This document shows positions 1 to 6,896 of a DNA stretch of 61,440 nucleotides, piece by piece. Source of the stretch: a virus. The position numbers and the translations under genes were made by a program. The stretch is taken from IMG/VR virus record IMGVR_UViG_3300041955_000322, positions 1 through 61,440 of that record; one strand, written 5' to 3'. The notes under the pieces were generated by a model. It saw only the letters and a program-made list of their open reading frames with translations, ran no database searches and had not been told where the DNA came from. Position 1 is the stretch's first letter. Each line of letters begins with the position of its first letter.

Positions 1-1
1 G

Positions 2-1567
2 GTCGAGACTTCAAATCAGTACATGAACCCGAAGGCCGTCTATCTCAAATTCGACGGCAACCCGCATTTCATGGTGTTCCGCGATCAGCAGCTCGCCGAA
101 GCGGTCAAGCGGATGGGCCCGGAGAGCATGGGCGACACGCTCGGCTATCTGTTGCGCCTGCAGAACAAGATGAAGGCGCTGTGGACGCACTACTCGCCCG
201 ACTTCCTGTTTCGGCACTTCATGTTCCGCTACCCGATCGAGGGCGCGCTCAATTCGTTCGAGCAGAAGGAAGGCGGCGAGCATCGCGTCTCGAAGTATGT
301 GCAGGACAGTTTCCCGTTCATGGGCAAAGCGAGCAAGGCGATCTTCGCCTCGAACAAGGGCTTGCTCCACGACGATCCAGAAATCCGGCAGATGCAGAAG
401 GAATGGGACCTGATGCGCCGCGCCGGCGGGGCGATGATGTTCCGCAACATGCGCGACATCGACCTCACGCGCGAGCACCTGGCCACCGCGCTAAAGGATC
501 TGTCGGACAAGCCGCTGCAGAATGCCAAGGCGAAGGCGCGGCGCGCCGTCGAGGCCATGGATACCGTCACCAACGCGCTCGACAATTCGCTCCGCCTCGC
601 GGCCTACGCCTCCGCGCGCAAGCAGGGAAAGACGGTGCAGCAGGCGGCGTTGATCGCCCGCGAGGCTACCGTCGACTTCCAGCTAAAGGGCAAATGGTCG
701 AACATGATGGGCCTCCTGTTCCCGTTTGCCAACGTCGCCATCCAGACTTCGGCGCGGATGACGAAGGCGGTGTACCGCTCGCGCATCATGCGCCGCGTGT
801 TCATGGGCACGCTGGCGATGGGCTTTATGACGGCGGCGTTCAACTATCTCGTCGGCGGCGACGACAAGGACGGCATCCCGTTCTTCGACAAAATCCCGGA
901 GTGGGATCGCCGCCTCAACTTCATCATGCTCAACCCGTTCACCCCGGACGAGAAGGGCCGCCCGGAGCCGATCAAGATCCCGATGCCGTACAATTGGGCG
1001 TTCCCGCTCATGCTCGGCTACGCCTTCGGCGGTCTCATGTTCGGCAAGGAAGGCCCGCGCAAGCTGATGGCGATGGTGATCCACTCGGCGCTGGAAACCT
1101 TCACCCCGCTCGGCTCCGAGGGCAATCTCGCGGCCGAATTCACCCCGGCAACGCTGCGGCCGCTCACGTACATCTACACCAACCTCGATTGGGCCGGCCG
1201 GCCGGTGCATGCCGATCCGGACTTCCAGAAGTGGCCGAACAGCTATTCGGGACGGCAGACGACGGGCGAAGGCTGGAACAAACTCGCGCAAGGCGTCAAC
1301 ACCGCGACCGGCGGCTCGCCCGGCCAATCCGGCCTGGTCGACGTCTACCCCGAAGATTACCGGGAAATCCTCGAACAGTTCATCGGCACGCAGGTGCGGC
1401 TCGGCGCGAATATATGGAGCACCGGCGAGTCGGCGCTTGAAGGCCAGTGGCCCGATCCAACCAAGGTGCCGCTCGGCCGCGTCGTCTTCGGCACCGATTA
1501 CGATGCTGCCGATCGCGCCGCCGACTTCGAGTATCGCGATCGGCAGAGGCATCCGTGGAAACAGTGA
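2..1567 (+). CDS. Giant polyvalent protein, C-terminal part (LPD38-like)
   Basis: This is the C-terminal 521 residues of the protein that starts at 54390. The frame is open from base 2 and joins in frame through the terminal overlap, so the ATG at 23 is internal and not a start. The segment corresponds to the LPD38-type domain that commonly ends large phage polyvalent proteins. Early on it has a conserved-looking motif (residues SPDFLFRHFMFRYPIEGALN) and, near residues 255-285 counted from the ATG at 23, one clear hydrophobic segment (VFMGTLAMGFMTAAFNYLVGG). In this family such parts are thought to be packaged and delivered with the DNA. That role and the domain name are inferred from family resemblance. 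The gene ends with TGA, 69 bases before the moron promoter at 1637. Confidence 0.85.
   Translation, partial: VETSNQYMNPKAVYLKFDGNPHFMVFRDQQLAEAVKRMGPESMGDTLGYLLRLQNKMKALWTHYSPDFLFRHFMFRYPIEGALNSFEQKEGGEHRVSKYVQDSFPFMGKASKAIFASNKGLLHDDPEIRQMQKEWDLMRRAGGAMMFRNMRDIDLTREHLATALKDLSDKPLQNAKAKARRAVEAMDTVTNALDNSLRLAAYASARKQGKTVQQAALIAREATVDFQLKGKWSNMMGLLFPFANVAIQTSARMTKAVYRSRIMRRVFMGTLAMGFMTAAFNYLVGGDDKDGIPFFDKIPEWDRRLNFIMLNPFTPDEKGRPEPIKIPMPYNWAFPLMLGYAFGGLMFGKEGPRKLMAMVIHSALETFTPLGSEGNLAAEFTPATLRPLTYIYTNLDWAGRPVHADPDFQKWPNSYSGRQTTGEGWNKLAQGVNTATGGSPGQSGLVDVYPEDYREILEQFIGTQVRLGANIWSTGESALEGQWPDPTKVPLGRVVFGTDYDAADRAADFEYRDRQRHPWKQ
11..422 (+). repeat. Terminal overlap, copy 1
   Basis: These 412 bases are identical to 61029-61440, offset 61,018. 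It shows that the sequence is circular or terminally redundant. Bases 1-10 match 61019-61028 except at 4, 7 and 10, and all three differences are synonymous third-codon changes. Confidence 0.95.
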
Positions 1568-1636
1568 AATGCCGCTTTTCCCCCATATCCACATAGCGCG
1601 CCCCTCGGATTAACGCACCAGCGGCGGATATTATAC

Positions 1637-1665
1637 TTGACAAACCTACCGGCTAGGGGTAGGAT
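1637..1665 (+). promoter_or_regulatory. Sigma70-type promoter of the moron gene
   Basis: TTGACA at 1637-1642 and TAGGAT at 1660-1665 are separated by exactly 17 bases. The spacer holds an imperfect inverted repeat (CTACC, then GGTAG). The promoter lies between the stop of the giant protein and the small secreted-peptide gene, so that gene can be transcribed alone from a prophage. Confidence 0.6.
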
Positions 1666-1726
1666 TGGCTGTAGCCTGGAGATCGGCCACCAGCGGGCTT
1701 CCTACGGGCTCGATTTTTCGTCAATA

Positions 1727-1753
1727 CTCCCTCCCGGCTCCAAAACAGGGAGG
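1727..1753 (+). promoter_or_regulatory. Possible SD-sequestering hairpin
   Basis: CTCCCT (1727-1732) can pair with AGGGAG (1747-1752), which contains the ribosome binding site of the GTG start at 1759. The alternative register CCTCCC (1730-1735) with GGGAGG (1748-1753) is also possible. Either would mask the site, so translation of the secreted peptide may be held down or made conditional. This is a reading of base pairing only. Confidence 0.35.
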
Positions 1754-1758
1754 TACTC

Positions 1759-1932
1759 GTGAAAATCATCATCGCAATCGCTCTGCTCGCATCATCGCTG
1801 CTCGCGCCCGCCGCGATGGCTCAATCGATCCGGTGCGGGATCAAGCCTATCCCGCCGATCGGCTGCAAAGCCGAAGACGCTCACTGCGTCTGCACCGCGC
1901 AAGGACAATGCCATTGGGAATTTGATTGCTGA
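1759..1932 (+). CDS. Secreted six-cysteine mini-protein (moron)
   Basis: A 57-aa protein starting at GTG 1759, with a GGGAGG ribosome binding site 5-10 bases upstream. Residues 1-21 form a textbook signal peptide (MKIIIAIALLASSLLAPAAMA, shown here only as a pattern: charged start, hydrophobic core, A-x-A cut). The mature part of about 36 residues has six cysteines, two prolines in a row and a C-terminal cysteine, which suggests three disulfides in an oxidising compartment. The gene has its own promoter (1637) and terminator (1964-1996), the layout of a phage moron or lysogenic conversion gene. I do not recognise the family. A function toward the host envelope, superinfection or a eukaryotic partner is only a guess. 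Confidence 0.65.
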   Translation: MKIIIAIALLASSLLAPAAMAQSIRCGIKPIPPIGCKAEDAHCVCTAQGQCHWEFDC

Positions 1933-1963
1933 TACCCTCCCGGTCCACGGAGGGCTGTCACTG

Positions 1964-1996
1964 CCGCCGGGCCTTCGGGCTCGGCGGACTTTTTTT
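1964..1996 (+). terminator. Rho-independent terminator
   Basis: A GC-rich stem (CCGCCGGGCC / GGCTCGGCGG with a TTCG loop, 1964-1987) is followed by a run of seven T at 1990-1996. It ends the moron transcript just before the converging Dam gene. A second stem CCCTCC / GGAGGG lies just upstream, around 1935-1955. Confidence 0.85.
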
Positions 1997-2000
1997 GTTT

Positions 2001-2888
2001 CTATCCCGCCGCTGTTCCGGGCGCTGGAACGCTTTCGACATGACGCGTGGAGAACAACGGACGGCCGCGATCGCACGCATGCGGGGAGAGCCAGAGGACT
2101 TCCGTGCGGCCTATCCCGCCATCGGCGCGTGCAGCAATTTCGACCCGCTGCCAGTCCGGGTAAAGCTCTTTGTCGTAGAGCGCGCAGGCATAGCCGGAGA
2201 CCACCACCATGCCCTTGACCTGGCGCAGCTCGAGGGCGAGCGCGCGGTGATCCTCGTCGGTCATTTCATGGGCATAGCCGCTGTCGTTGTCGCCGCCCTT
2301 GTGCAAGAGCGACGTCCGGGTGGAGCGCACGTAAGGCGGATCGCAGTAGAACAGCGTGTCGATAGTGTCCTGCTGCTGGATGACATCGATCGCGTCCCGG
2401 TTATCGATCGTCACGCCGCGCAGGCGATCGAGGAAGATCGGGATTTCGTCGGGATAGGTGCGCCAGTCGGACGGCCCGGTCTGATTTTGCCGGTAGGCGC
2501 GAGCCCTAAAGCCGGTGCGGTTGACCCGCCGGGACGTAGTGCCGAACGCCATGAAGCCGCGCACGATGGTCCGCCGCGCCCGCTCGACGGGATCTGCGGC
2601 AAATTCGTATGCGGCGCGGAATTCCTCCCGCGACCATGGGGTGAGCTCGATCAGGTGCGCCAGGCGCGCGGAAGCGTCCGGGTCGCGCATGATCCGAAAG
2701 ACGTTCACGACGTCGCCGTCGAGATCGTTGTAGACCTCGGCAAAGCTCCGCTCCTTCTTCAACAGCACGCCGGCGCCACCGCCGAAGGGCTCGACATAGA
2801 TGCGGTGCGCCGGAAAATGCTCGATGATCCGCGGCGCGATGCGGTACTTGGCGCCGTGATAGCGGAGCAGGGGACGGCGCGGGGTCAT
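2001..2888 (-). CDS. dam: DNA adenine methylase (Dam family)
   Basis: A 295-aa N6-adenine DNA methyltransferase that moves a methyl group from S-adenosylmethionine to adenine in DNA. The N-terminal motif YHGAKYRIAPRI and the SAM-binding EPFGGGAG are followed by the catalytic motif DPPY (in YCDPPYVRST), in the order typical of Dam/MT-A70-like class alpha enzymes. The start at 2888 gives the family N-terminus; an upstream ATG at 2942 would add 18 residues not typical of the family. It lies apart from any restriction gene, so protection of phage DNA from host restriction, or regulation, is the likely role. Confidence 0.9.
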   Translation of the reverse strand: MTPRRPLLRYHGAKYRIAPRIIEHFPAHRIYVEPFGGGAGVLLKKERSFAEVYNDLDGDVVNVFRIMRDPDASARLAHLIELTPWSREEFRAAYEFAADPVERARRTIVRGFMAFGTTSRRVNRTGFRARAYRQNQTGPSDWRTYPDEIPIFLDRLRGVTIDNRDAIDVIQQQDTIDTLFYCDPPYVRSTRTSLLHKGGDNDSGYAHEMTDEDHRALALELRQVKGMVVVSGYACALYDKELYPDWQRVEIAARADGGIGRTEVLWLSPHACDRGRPLFSTRHVESVPAPGTAAG

Positions 2889-3196
2889 CGCCCGCCCCGC
2901 TTCCAGCAGCAGGCGCAGCACATTCCCAAGACGCTGCAGCACGGATAGGGACAGGAGGCGAAGGTGACCACTTCCGGGACTACCGTTGCGCCGGATTTTG
3001 CACCGTCTCGATCGCCGGCGAGCGCAAGAGGTACGCCGCCGCGTACCCCTTCCCCTGTCCGCTCAAGGGCATGGCCGGGCGCGGGGGTGGGACCACATTT
3101 GGGACCACCGCGTTCGTGTTCAGATTCGGCGGATTCGGCGGATTCGGACCCCTGGTTTGACCCGGAAACGCCGAAAGCATAAGGATTACAGCGTTC
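2889..3196. other. Intergenic region, left attP arm
   Basis: I see no convincing gene here. The short ORFs on both strands lack ribosome binding sites and family features. The region carries several GGGAC-type repeats (see the repeat entry) and a short tandem array of GATTCGGCG at about 3123-3150, directly left of the tRNA-derived core. It most likely serves as an attachment-site arm. Confidence 0.4.
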
Positions 3197-3358
3197 GGAG
3201 AGGTGGCCGAGTGGCTGAAGGCGGCGGTTTGCTAAACCGCGGCGGGACTCATTGCCCCCTTCAGCAAATTCTCTAAGCGCGTTCAACATCTTCTCCCCTC
3301 ATTGAGCTTCGATTTTTACCGTGCGACAAACACGCCTGGGACTCCTTTAGGGACTCCT
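2976..3358 (+). repeat. GGGAC-type repeats flanking attP core
   Basis: Six copies of a GGGAC(T/C) motif surround the tRNA-derived core: 2976-2984 (GGGACTACC), 3089-3096 (GGGACCAC), 3101-3109 (GGGACCACC), 3244-3250 (GGGACTC), 3338-3346 and 3350-3358 (both GGGACTCCT, spaced one helical turn apart plus two bases). All lie on the same strand on both sides of the core, as expected of arm-type integrase sites. This is inference from placement. Confidence 0.4.
3197..3240 (+). other. attP: attP core: 5' half of tRNA-Ser(GCU)
   Basis: These 44 bases look like the 5' half of a bacterial tRNA-Ser with anticodon GCT: the acceptor strand GGAGAGG, the D arm GCCGAGTGGCTGAAGGC, and a complete anticodon arm GCGGT-TTGCTAA-ACCGC. 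After 3240 the tRNA likeness stops: no serine-type variable arm, no GGTTCGAATCC T arm, no acceptor partner. A truncated tRNA next to the integrase gene marks the attachment site, with crossover probably in or just after the anticodon arm. On integration the phage would supply the 5' half of the rebuilt host tRNA gene. Confidence 0.75.
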
Positions 3359-3689
3359 GATGCACTGATTTTGGACATTCGGCCTTCACCCACGCTGCTA
3401 GAGTGCCGACGCGCCCGAACCATTCTCCGCGCAGCCGCTGCAGGTGGAACCGCGCGTGCAGATCCCGCTCGGTCTCCATCGTGCCGGGGATGAGCGCGTA
3501 CAGCATCAAGTCCTCCGGAACGCCATCCTGGATTTCGACGACACGCTCTCGCGCCTTCCGCGAAAAGCCGATTTTGATGTAGCCGGCGAAGCCGACAACA
3601 TAGACGTGCCCGGTATCGCTGGGGCCAAGCGGCGGCTCGTAGATGGCTTGCGATCGCCAGTCGCCCCGCAGCTTGCCGTCAGGCGCCAT
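3273..3689 (-). CDS. GIY-YIG-like protein (T5orf172 type)
   Basis: A 138-aa protein with the T5orf172/Mug113 variant of the GIY-YIG fold: the core runs from VYVVGFAGYIKIGFS through the helix with a conserved arginine (RKARERVVEIQDG) to the glutamate-bearing ERDLHARFHLQRLRGEWF. Members of this group often accompany phage and mobile-element genes, but their biochemical role is poorly defined. The start at 3689 overlaps the integrase stop by 11 bases and an alternative start lies at 3713. It lies between the integrase gene and the attP core. The C-terminal tail from about residue 105 is low in family features. Confidence 0.75.
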   Translation of the reverse strand: MAPDGKLRGDWRSQAIYEPPLGPSDTGHVYVVGFAGYIKIGFSRKARERVVEIQDGVPEDLMLYALIPGTMETERDLHARFHLQRLRGEWFGRVGTLAAWVKAECPKSVHQESLKESQACLSHGKNRSSMRGEDVERA

Positions 3690-4767
3690 GACTGGCCTCC
3701 AGCGTTCCGCCAAACATCGCCGCGCGCGCTTCCTCCGGCGTGAGGAATTTAAGGTAAATTTCGGTGGTTTTGATCGACGCGTGCCCGAGGCGCTGTTGTA
3801 GATCGTAGATCGAGCGTCCGGCTTTCAGCCAGTCGACCGCGTGCCGATGGCGGAGATCGTGGAAGCGAAATTTTCGGAAGGACGGCTCGTCGTGCCTCGC
3901 TTCCTTGGCCTCATCTACGGCGGCCTGGTAGATGCCCGCCACAATCTGAGCGAAGCGGCTCGACAGATTTCGGTACGGTTCGCCATTGCCGTGCCAGAAA
4001 AGCCACTTGCATCCAAGGCGCACCGGCAGCGCTCGCAGGACTTCGTAAGCGCCGCCAAAATTCAGATCAATCACTCGGACCTTATTGCCCTTCCCCCGCA
4101 CGGTAAGCTGCCGGTGGGTGTGGTCGAGCTTTGTCCGTTCGGCGGTTACGAGTTCTTCAAGCCGGCAGCCCGTCAGCCACGCCGCGCGGACCAAGGCAGA
4201 AAGCCGTCCAGGAGCCCGCGCAATTGCGCGCTCAATGTGCGCCGTTTCCGGCAACACGATCGGATCACGGCGTTCTTTGAGCCGCTTTAGTCGCGCCAGC
4301 GCCACGTTGTCGGCGACATCGGCAAACTTCAGCACGCTACCCAGGGCGACCAGGTCGCGGCGAATGGTGGCGGTTGAGACGCCGACCGCGCGCCGTGCGG
4401 TGACAATCTCCTCGACCTTATCCTTGTCGACCTGATCGAGAAACAGGTCGATCAGGAAAGGCTCGATCTGGCGCAAGGACACCGCATAGCGCTGCGCAGT
4501 GCGCGGGCCTACCTCGTGCACAACATGCCTCTCTGCCCAAGAGGCAACGATGTCGCGGTATTTTGCCCGGTTGTCGCCATAGAACGCAGCCGCCTTCAAC
4601 GTCTCGATGTCTTCCCGGACCCGAATGCGAGCAGTTTCGACATCGCCTGTTCGTAGCGACCAGCGCCGGAGCTTGCCCTTGATCCTGATGCGGCCATAGA
4701 GCGTGTCGCCGTGCCATTCCGTATTCGGCGGGGCTTTGCGGCGGCGGCTTTTGTTCGGCTCTCGCAT
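3679..4767 (-). CDS. int: Tyrosine integrase
   Basis: A 362-aa site-specific recombinase that integrates and excises the phage at the tRNA-Ser site. An N-terminal arm-binding segment (about 20-60, DTLYGRIRIKGKLRRWSL) and a core-binding domain (about 65-160) precede the catalytic domain, in which the family residues are all visible: R202 (TGCRLEEL), K229 (RGKGNKVR), H303 and R306 (HDLRH), H329 (LGHAS) and the nucleophile Y338 (TTEIYLKFL). It lies about 440 bases from the tRNA-derived core. Its first 172 bases overlap the upstream excisionase-like gene. Confidence 0.95.
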   Translation of the reverse strand: MREPNKSRRRKAPPNTEWHGDTLYGRIRIKGKLRRWSLRTGDVETARIRVREDIETLKAAAFYGDNRAKYRDIVASWAERHVVHEVGPRTAQRYAVSLRQIEPFLIDLFLDQVDKDKVEEIVTARRAVGVSTATIRRDLVALGSVLKFADVADNVALARLKRLKERRDPIVLPETAHIERAIARAPGRLSALVRAAWLTGCRLEELVTAERTKLDHTHRQLTVRGKGNKVRVIDLNFGGAYEVLRALPVRLGCKWLFWHGNGEPYRNLSSRFAQIVAGIYQAAVDEAKEARHDEPSFRKFRFHDLRHRHAVDWLKAGRSIYDLQQRLGHASIKTTEIYLKFLTPEEARAAMFGGTLEASHGA

Positions 4768-4964
4768 TGCTGCTTCTCCAGCTCGGCGAGCCAGATACGC
4801 AGCTTCGCCTCGTCAAACGTCCATACACCGCGGATTTTGATGGCGGAGGGGATTTCGCCCGCCTCCGCCATCTGCTGCATCACGCGCTCGTCCAGGCCAA
4901 CGATCGCGCGGGCGCGCGCCATCTTGATCCGCTCCGGCAGAGTCGGGGAGGCCAATTCGGTCAT
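4596..4964 (-). CDS. Excisionase-like winged-helix protein
   Basis: A 122-aa protein whose first 60 residues fit a small MerR/Xis-type winged helix: two short helices (RARAIVGLDERVMQQMAEAG), a basic wing-like strand (PSAIKIRGVWTFD) and a third helix (EAKLRIWLAELEKQQ). Such proteins bind and bend attP arms to steer the integrase toward excision. It starts by ATGA overlap with the gene upstream. Its stop lies inside the integrase gene, so the last 57 residues, rich in R, S and A, are read from sequence that also encodes the integrase N-terminus. The name excisionase is inferred from fold and position. Confidence 0.6.
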   Translation of the reverse strand: MTELASPTLPERIKMARARAIVGLDERVMQQMAEAGEIPSAIKIRGVWTFDEAKLRIWLAELEKQQCESRTKAAAAKPRRIRNGTATRSMAASGSRASSGAGRYEQAMSKLLAFGSGKTSRR

Positions 4965-5335
4965 TTTTGCACAGCCTTGGCGATCGCGGCGCGGGTCGCC
5001 TTGATGGCGGCGACTACGGCTTCGTGATCTGGACGAGATGGCCCGCAGTCGTGGCGCACGCTGCTCTCGATCACCAGCGAGAGACGGTCGAACTCTCGCG
5101 CGGCCGCGAGCAGCCCCGACATCGGATGCTCGGGACATTGCGCGATGTGTGCCTTCAACGCGTCCGCCATGCTTACCGGCGTCGTCTCGCCAGGCCCGTA
5201 ACGATGGCCGCAGTAGACGCAGTTGACGTACATGCCGGATTGAAGATCGGCGACCCACGCGGTAAGGCGCTCAACGTCAGCCGTAAGCTGTTTGACGATC
5301 TCCACCTGGGCGCGCGTCAGTCCCTCGTCACTCAT
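4961..5335 (-). CDS. Phage zinc-finger-like hypothetical protein
   Basis: A 124-aa protein. A helical N-terminus (RAQVEIVKQLTADVERLTAW) is followed by a likely zinc knuckle, CVYCGHRYGPG and then HIAQCPEHP, a CxxC...HxxxC arrangement seen in small phage proteins of unknown role. The C-terminal half is helical. The start at 5335 overlaps the upstream stop (ATGA), and its own stop overlaps the next start in the same way, so the three genes are translationally coupled. Confidence 0.75.
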   Translation of the reverse strand: MSDEGLTRAQVEIVKQLTADVERLTAWVADLQSGMYVNCVYCGHRYGPGETTPVSMADALKAHIAQCPEHPMSGLLAAAREFDRLSLVIESSVRHDCGPSRPDHEAVVAAIKATRAAIAKAVQK

Positions 5336-5775
5336 TGCTGCCCCTCCGCCAAGCCGAAATCGAACCGATAGCCGAATGGAAACACCCAAAGGTGATACAT
5401 ATCCGCAGCGTCGATCAGGTCAGCCGTTTGCGGAAAAACCTCGACGCCCATGCGATCGGCGCCAAAAATTTCATTCTTCATGCGCTGCTTCTCGCGCCAC
5501 GACAGTTCCGACTGCATTGCTGTGCGGAAGGCGGCATGCTCGACCGCGAGACCGAGCGCCGTTGTTTCAATCGTGCGGACTAGGACAACGAGCCATCCGT
5601 TCGACCAGACGCGGTTGATTTGGCGGAGCCAACCGCCAGGCATGCCGCCGAGAGCCGCACGCATTTCATCGAGCGGCCTGCGGGCGAATGGCGTCCATCG
5701 GCCGCTTGCCCGCTCATTTCTTTCCTGGGCAAACACCATGCGGCGAATGTCACGCGGAGCGGTATTGATGTTCAT
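5332..5775 (-). CDS. Conserved phage protein (DUF7694-like)
   Basis: A 147-aa protein in the leftward early operon. The central stretch RQINRVWSNGWLVVLVRTIETT and the end SWREKQRMKNEIFG with VEVFPQTADLIDAADMYHLWVFP resemble a widespread family of small phage proteins of unknown function (DUF7694-like by recollection). It has no membrane segments or recognised catalytic motif. The stop overlaps the next start by ATGA, indicating coupling. Confidence 0.7.
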   Translation of the reverse strand: MNINTAPRDIRRMVFAQERNERASGRWTPFARRPLDEMRAALGGMPGGWLRQINRVWSNGWLVVLVRTIETTALGLAVEHAAFRTAMQSELSWREKQRMKNEIFGADRMGVEVFPQTADLIDAADMYHLWVFPFGYRFDFGLAEGQQ

Positions 5776-5953
5776 CGCCGATGCCTCCAGGCTTCCGGCT
5801 CCATGAAGGTGCCGGAAAAAATTCCGCGTTTGGCAAGCCGCGCCTCAAGCTCCGCGTCCTCGTATTTGCGCGAGTAGCGGACCGCCAACACTTTAGGACG
5901 GTCAGTTCGTCATCAAGTGACGTTGGGCCTTTGATTTTGTCTGTTGGCTTCAT
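5772..5953 (-). pseudogene. Small gene split by an apparent frameshift
   Basis: The ATG at 5953 opens a protein beginning MKPTDKIKGPTSLDDELTVLK, then turns arginine-rich and unlike a protein. The next frame, from about 5891, reads naturally (VLAVRYSRKYEDAELEARLA and on to EAWRHRR) and ends at 5772 with an ATGA overlap onto the next gene. Adding one A to the CTAAAGTG run near 5893 would fuse the two into one coherent protein of about 60 aa. The cause may be a real -1 mutation, a slippage site or a homopolymer error. Alternatively the 39-aa downstream part is made from GTG 5891. Confidence 0.45.
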
Positions 5954-5967
5954 GGGCACTCAGGTCT

Positions 5968-6222
5968 TTACGCCGAATCTAATTTCTGGCCGCGCGCTTT
6001 GGCGATAGCAAGACGCCTAGCTACTCTGGCATCGTCAAACATCGGAAAGCAGGCGCCGCATTCCTCTGGAACGCCCTCGCCCTCGCATTCCTTACAATTA
6101 GCGTTCGCCTCCTCTGCGGCTTCTAATAACTCGGCGGCTTCAAGCAGGTCAGGCGCGGCGGCAATTAGGCGGGCGCGTCGCAGGATATAGTCAACCGGCT
6201 CTTTCATGTTGTGTCCTATCAT
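5968..6222 (-). CDS. Small CxxC-pair protein
   Basis: An 84-aa protein with a helical N-terminal half (YILRRARLIAAAPDLLEAAELLEAAEEA) and a CKEC...CGAC pair about 12 residues apart, a likely zinc-binding turn. The C-terminus is another basic helix. ATG 6222 was chosen because it follows the preceding gene by five bases; ATG 6207 (MKEPVDY) is an alternative. Function unknown. Confidence 0.65.
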   Translation of the reverse strand: MIGHNMKEPVDYILRRARLIAAAPDLLEAAELLEAAEEANANCKECEGEGVPEECGACFPMFDDARVARRLAIAKARGQKLDSA

Positions 6223-6227
6223 CGCGG

Positions 6228-6419
6228 TCAGGTCTTTTCTCTGCGGCGATGGCGCTGGCGGGCGGCGGCACGGTGCGCCGCCAGCAAGCGATAAATATAT
6301 TCTTGCGATCGTCCCGTCCCATAGCACCGGACACATTCAACTTCCTCGCCGGAGCGATCATAAGTCATGTCGATCAACCTTCCCTTGCCGTCGCACGACG
6401 AACAATTTTTGCGGCGCAT
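6228..6419 (-). CDS. DnaJ-type zinc-finger mini-protein
   Basis: A 63-aa protein with two CxxCxGxG-like elements (CSSCDGKGRLID and CVRCYGTGRS), the hallmark of DnaJ cysteine-rich domains, followed by a basic C-terminus (AARQRHRRREK). Single-repeat versions are frequent among small early phage proteins. It probably binds one zinc ion. Target unknown. Confidence 0.7.
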   Translation of the reverse strand: MRRKNCSSCDGKGRLIDMTYDRSGEEVECVRCYGTGRSQEYIYRLLAAHRAAARQRHRRREKT

Positions 6420-6570
6420 GGATCATCCTTCTCAGCGCGCCTAATGATGATCGCTGGCTAAGTAGCCCGAGGCGTGCGCGGTAGAGGCCTCACGGTCGAA
6501 TGGTTTCCTAGAATGTTGCTCCGCCTTATAAGTTGCAATACCATCCTGAAAGCTGCTTGGTCATCACTGA

Positions 6571-6669
6571 TTACCGTGGCCCTCGCCATCGAGCATTTTC
6601 GAGAGCAGTATTTTGCATTCTTCCGATCACCGGCGAGACTAGGATCAAGGCGATGAGCGCGCGCCTCAT
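6571..6669 (-). CDS. Short hydrophobic peptide, coupled by ATGA
   Basis: A 32-aa ORF that begins in the stop codon of the preceding gene (ATGA). The N-terminus is basic and then hydrophobic (RRALIALILVSPVIG), like a short signal or membrane anchor. Only the coupling and composition support it. Downstream, 6423-6570, I see no gene. Confidence 0.4.
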   Translation of the reverse strand: MRRALIALILVSPVIGRMQNTALENARWRGPR

Positions 6670-6896
6670 GCCGCTTTCTCCTTCCTGTTCTTGACCCACT
6701 CGATGATCTCGGCGCGATGGTCGCGGTTCCACTTCAACGTCTCCAACACCGCTTCCATGATCTGCGTCGCCAACTCCGCCTCCGATCTCCGGTGGAACGT
6801 GTGCCCCGGCCCGTAGGCCATGCGCGGATAGACCTTGGCGCGCATGCGCAGCTCGCGCTCGAGCTCGGCAATCTGCGATCCGATCGAGATTGTCAT
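6666..6896 (-). CDS. Hypothetical early protein
   Basis: A 76-aa, mainly helical protein (IGSQIAELERELRMRAK at the N-terminus, TQIMEAVLETLKWNRDHRAE in the middle, a lysine-rich end). The start at 6896 shares a base with the stop of the ACP-like gene (TGATG). Family not recognised. Confidence 0.65.
   Translation of the reverse strand: MTISIGSQIAELERELRMRAKVYPRMAYGPGHTFHRRSEAELATQIMEAVLETLKWNRDHRAEIIEWVKNRKEKAA

Noticed and set aside
23-1567. A separate 514-aa gene starting at ATG 23
   Set aside because: The frame is open to base 2, and the same sequence near 61040 is internal to the giant gene.
1926-2948. A 340-aa plus-strand ORF opposite dam
   Set aside because: It is antisense to a methylase with all its motifs; the plus frame lacks features.
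3197-3280. A complete tRNA-Ser gene
   Set aside because: After the anticodon arm there is no T arm and no matching acceptor strand; only the 5' half is present, which fits attP.
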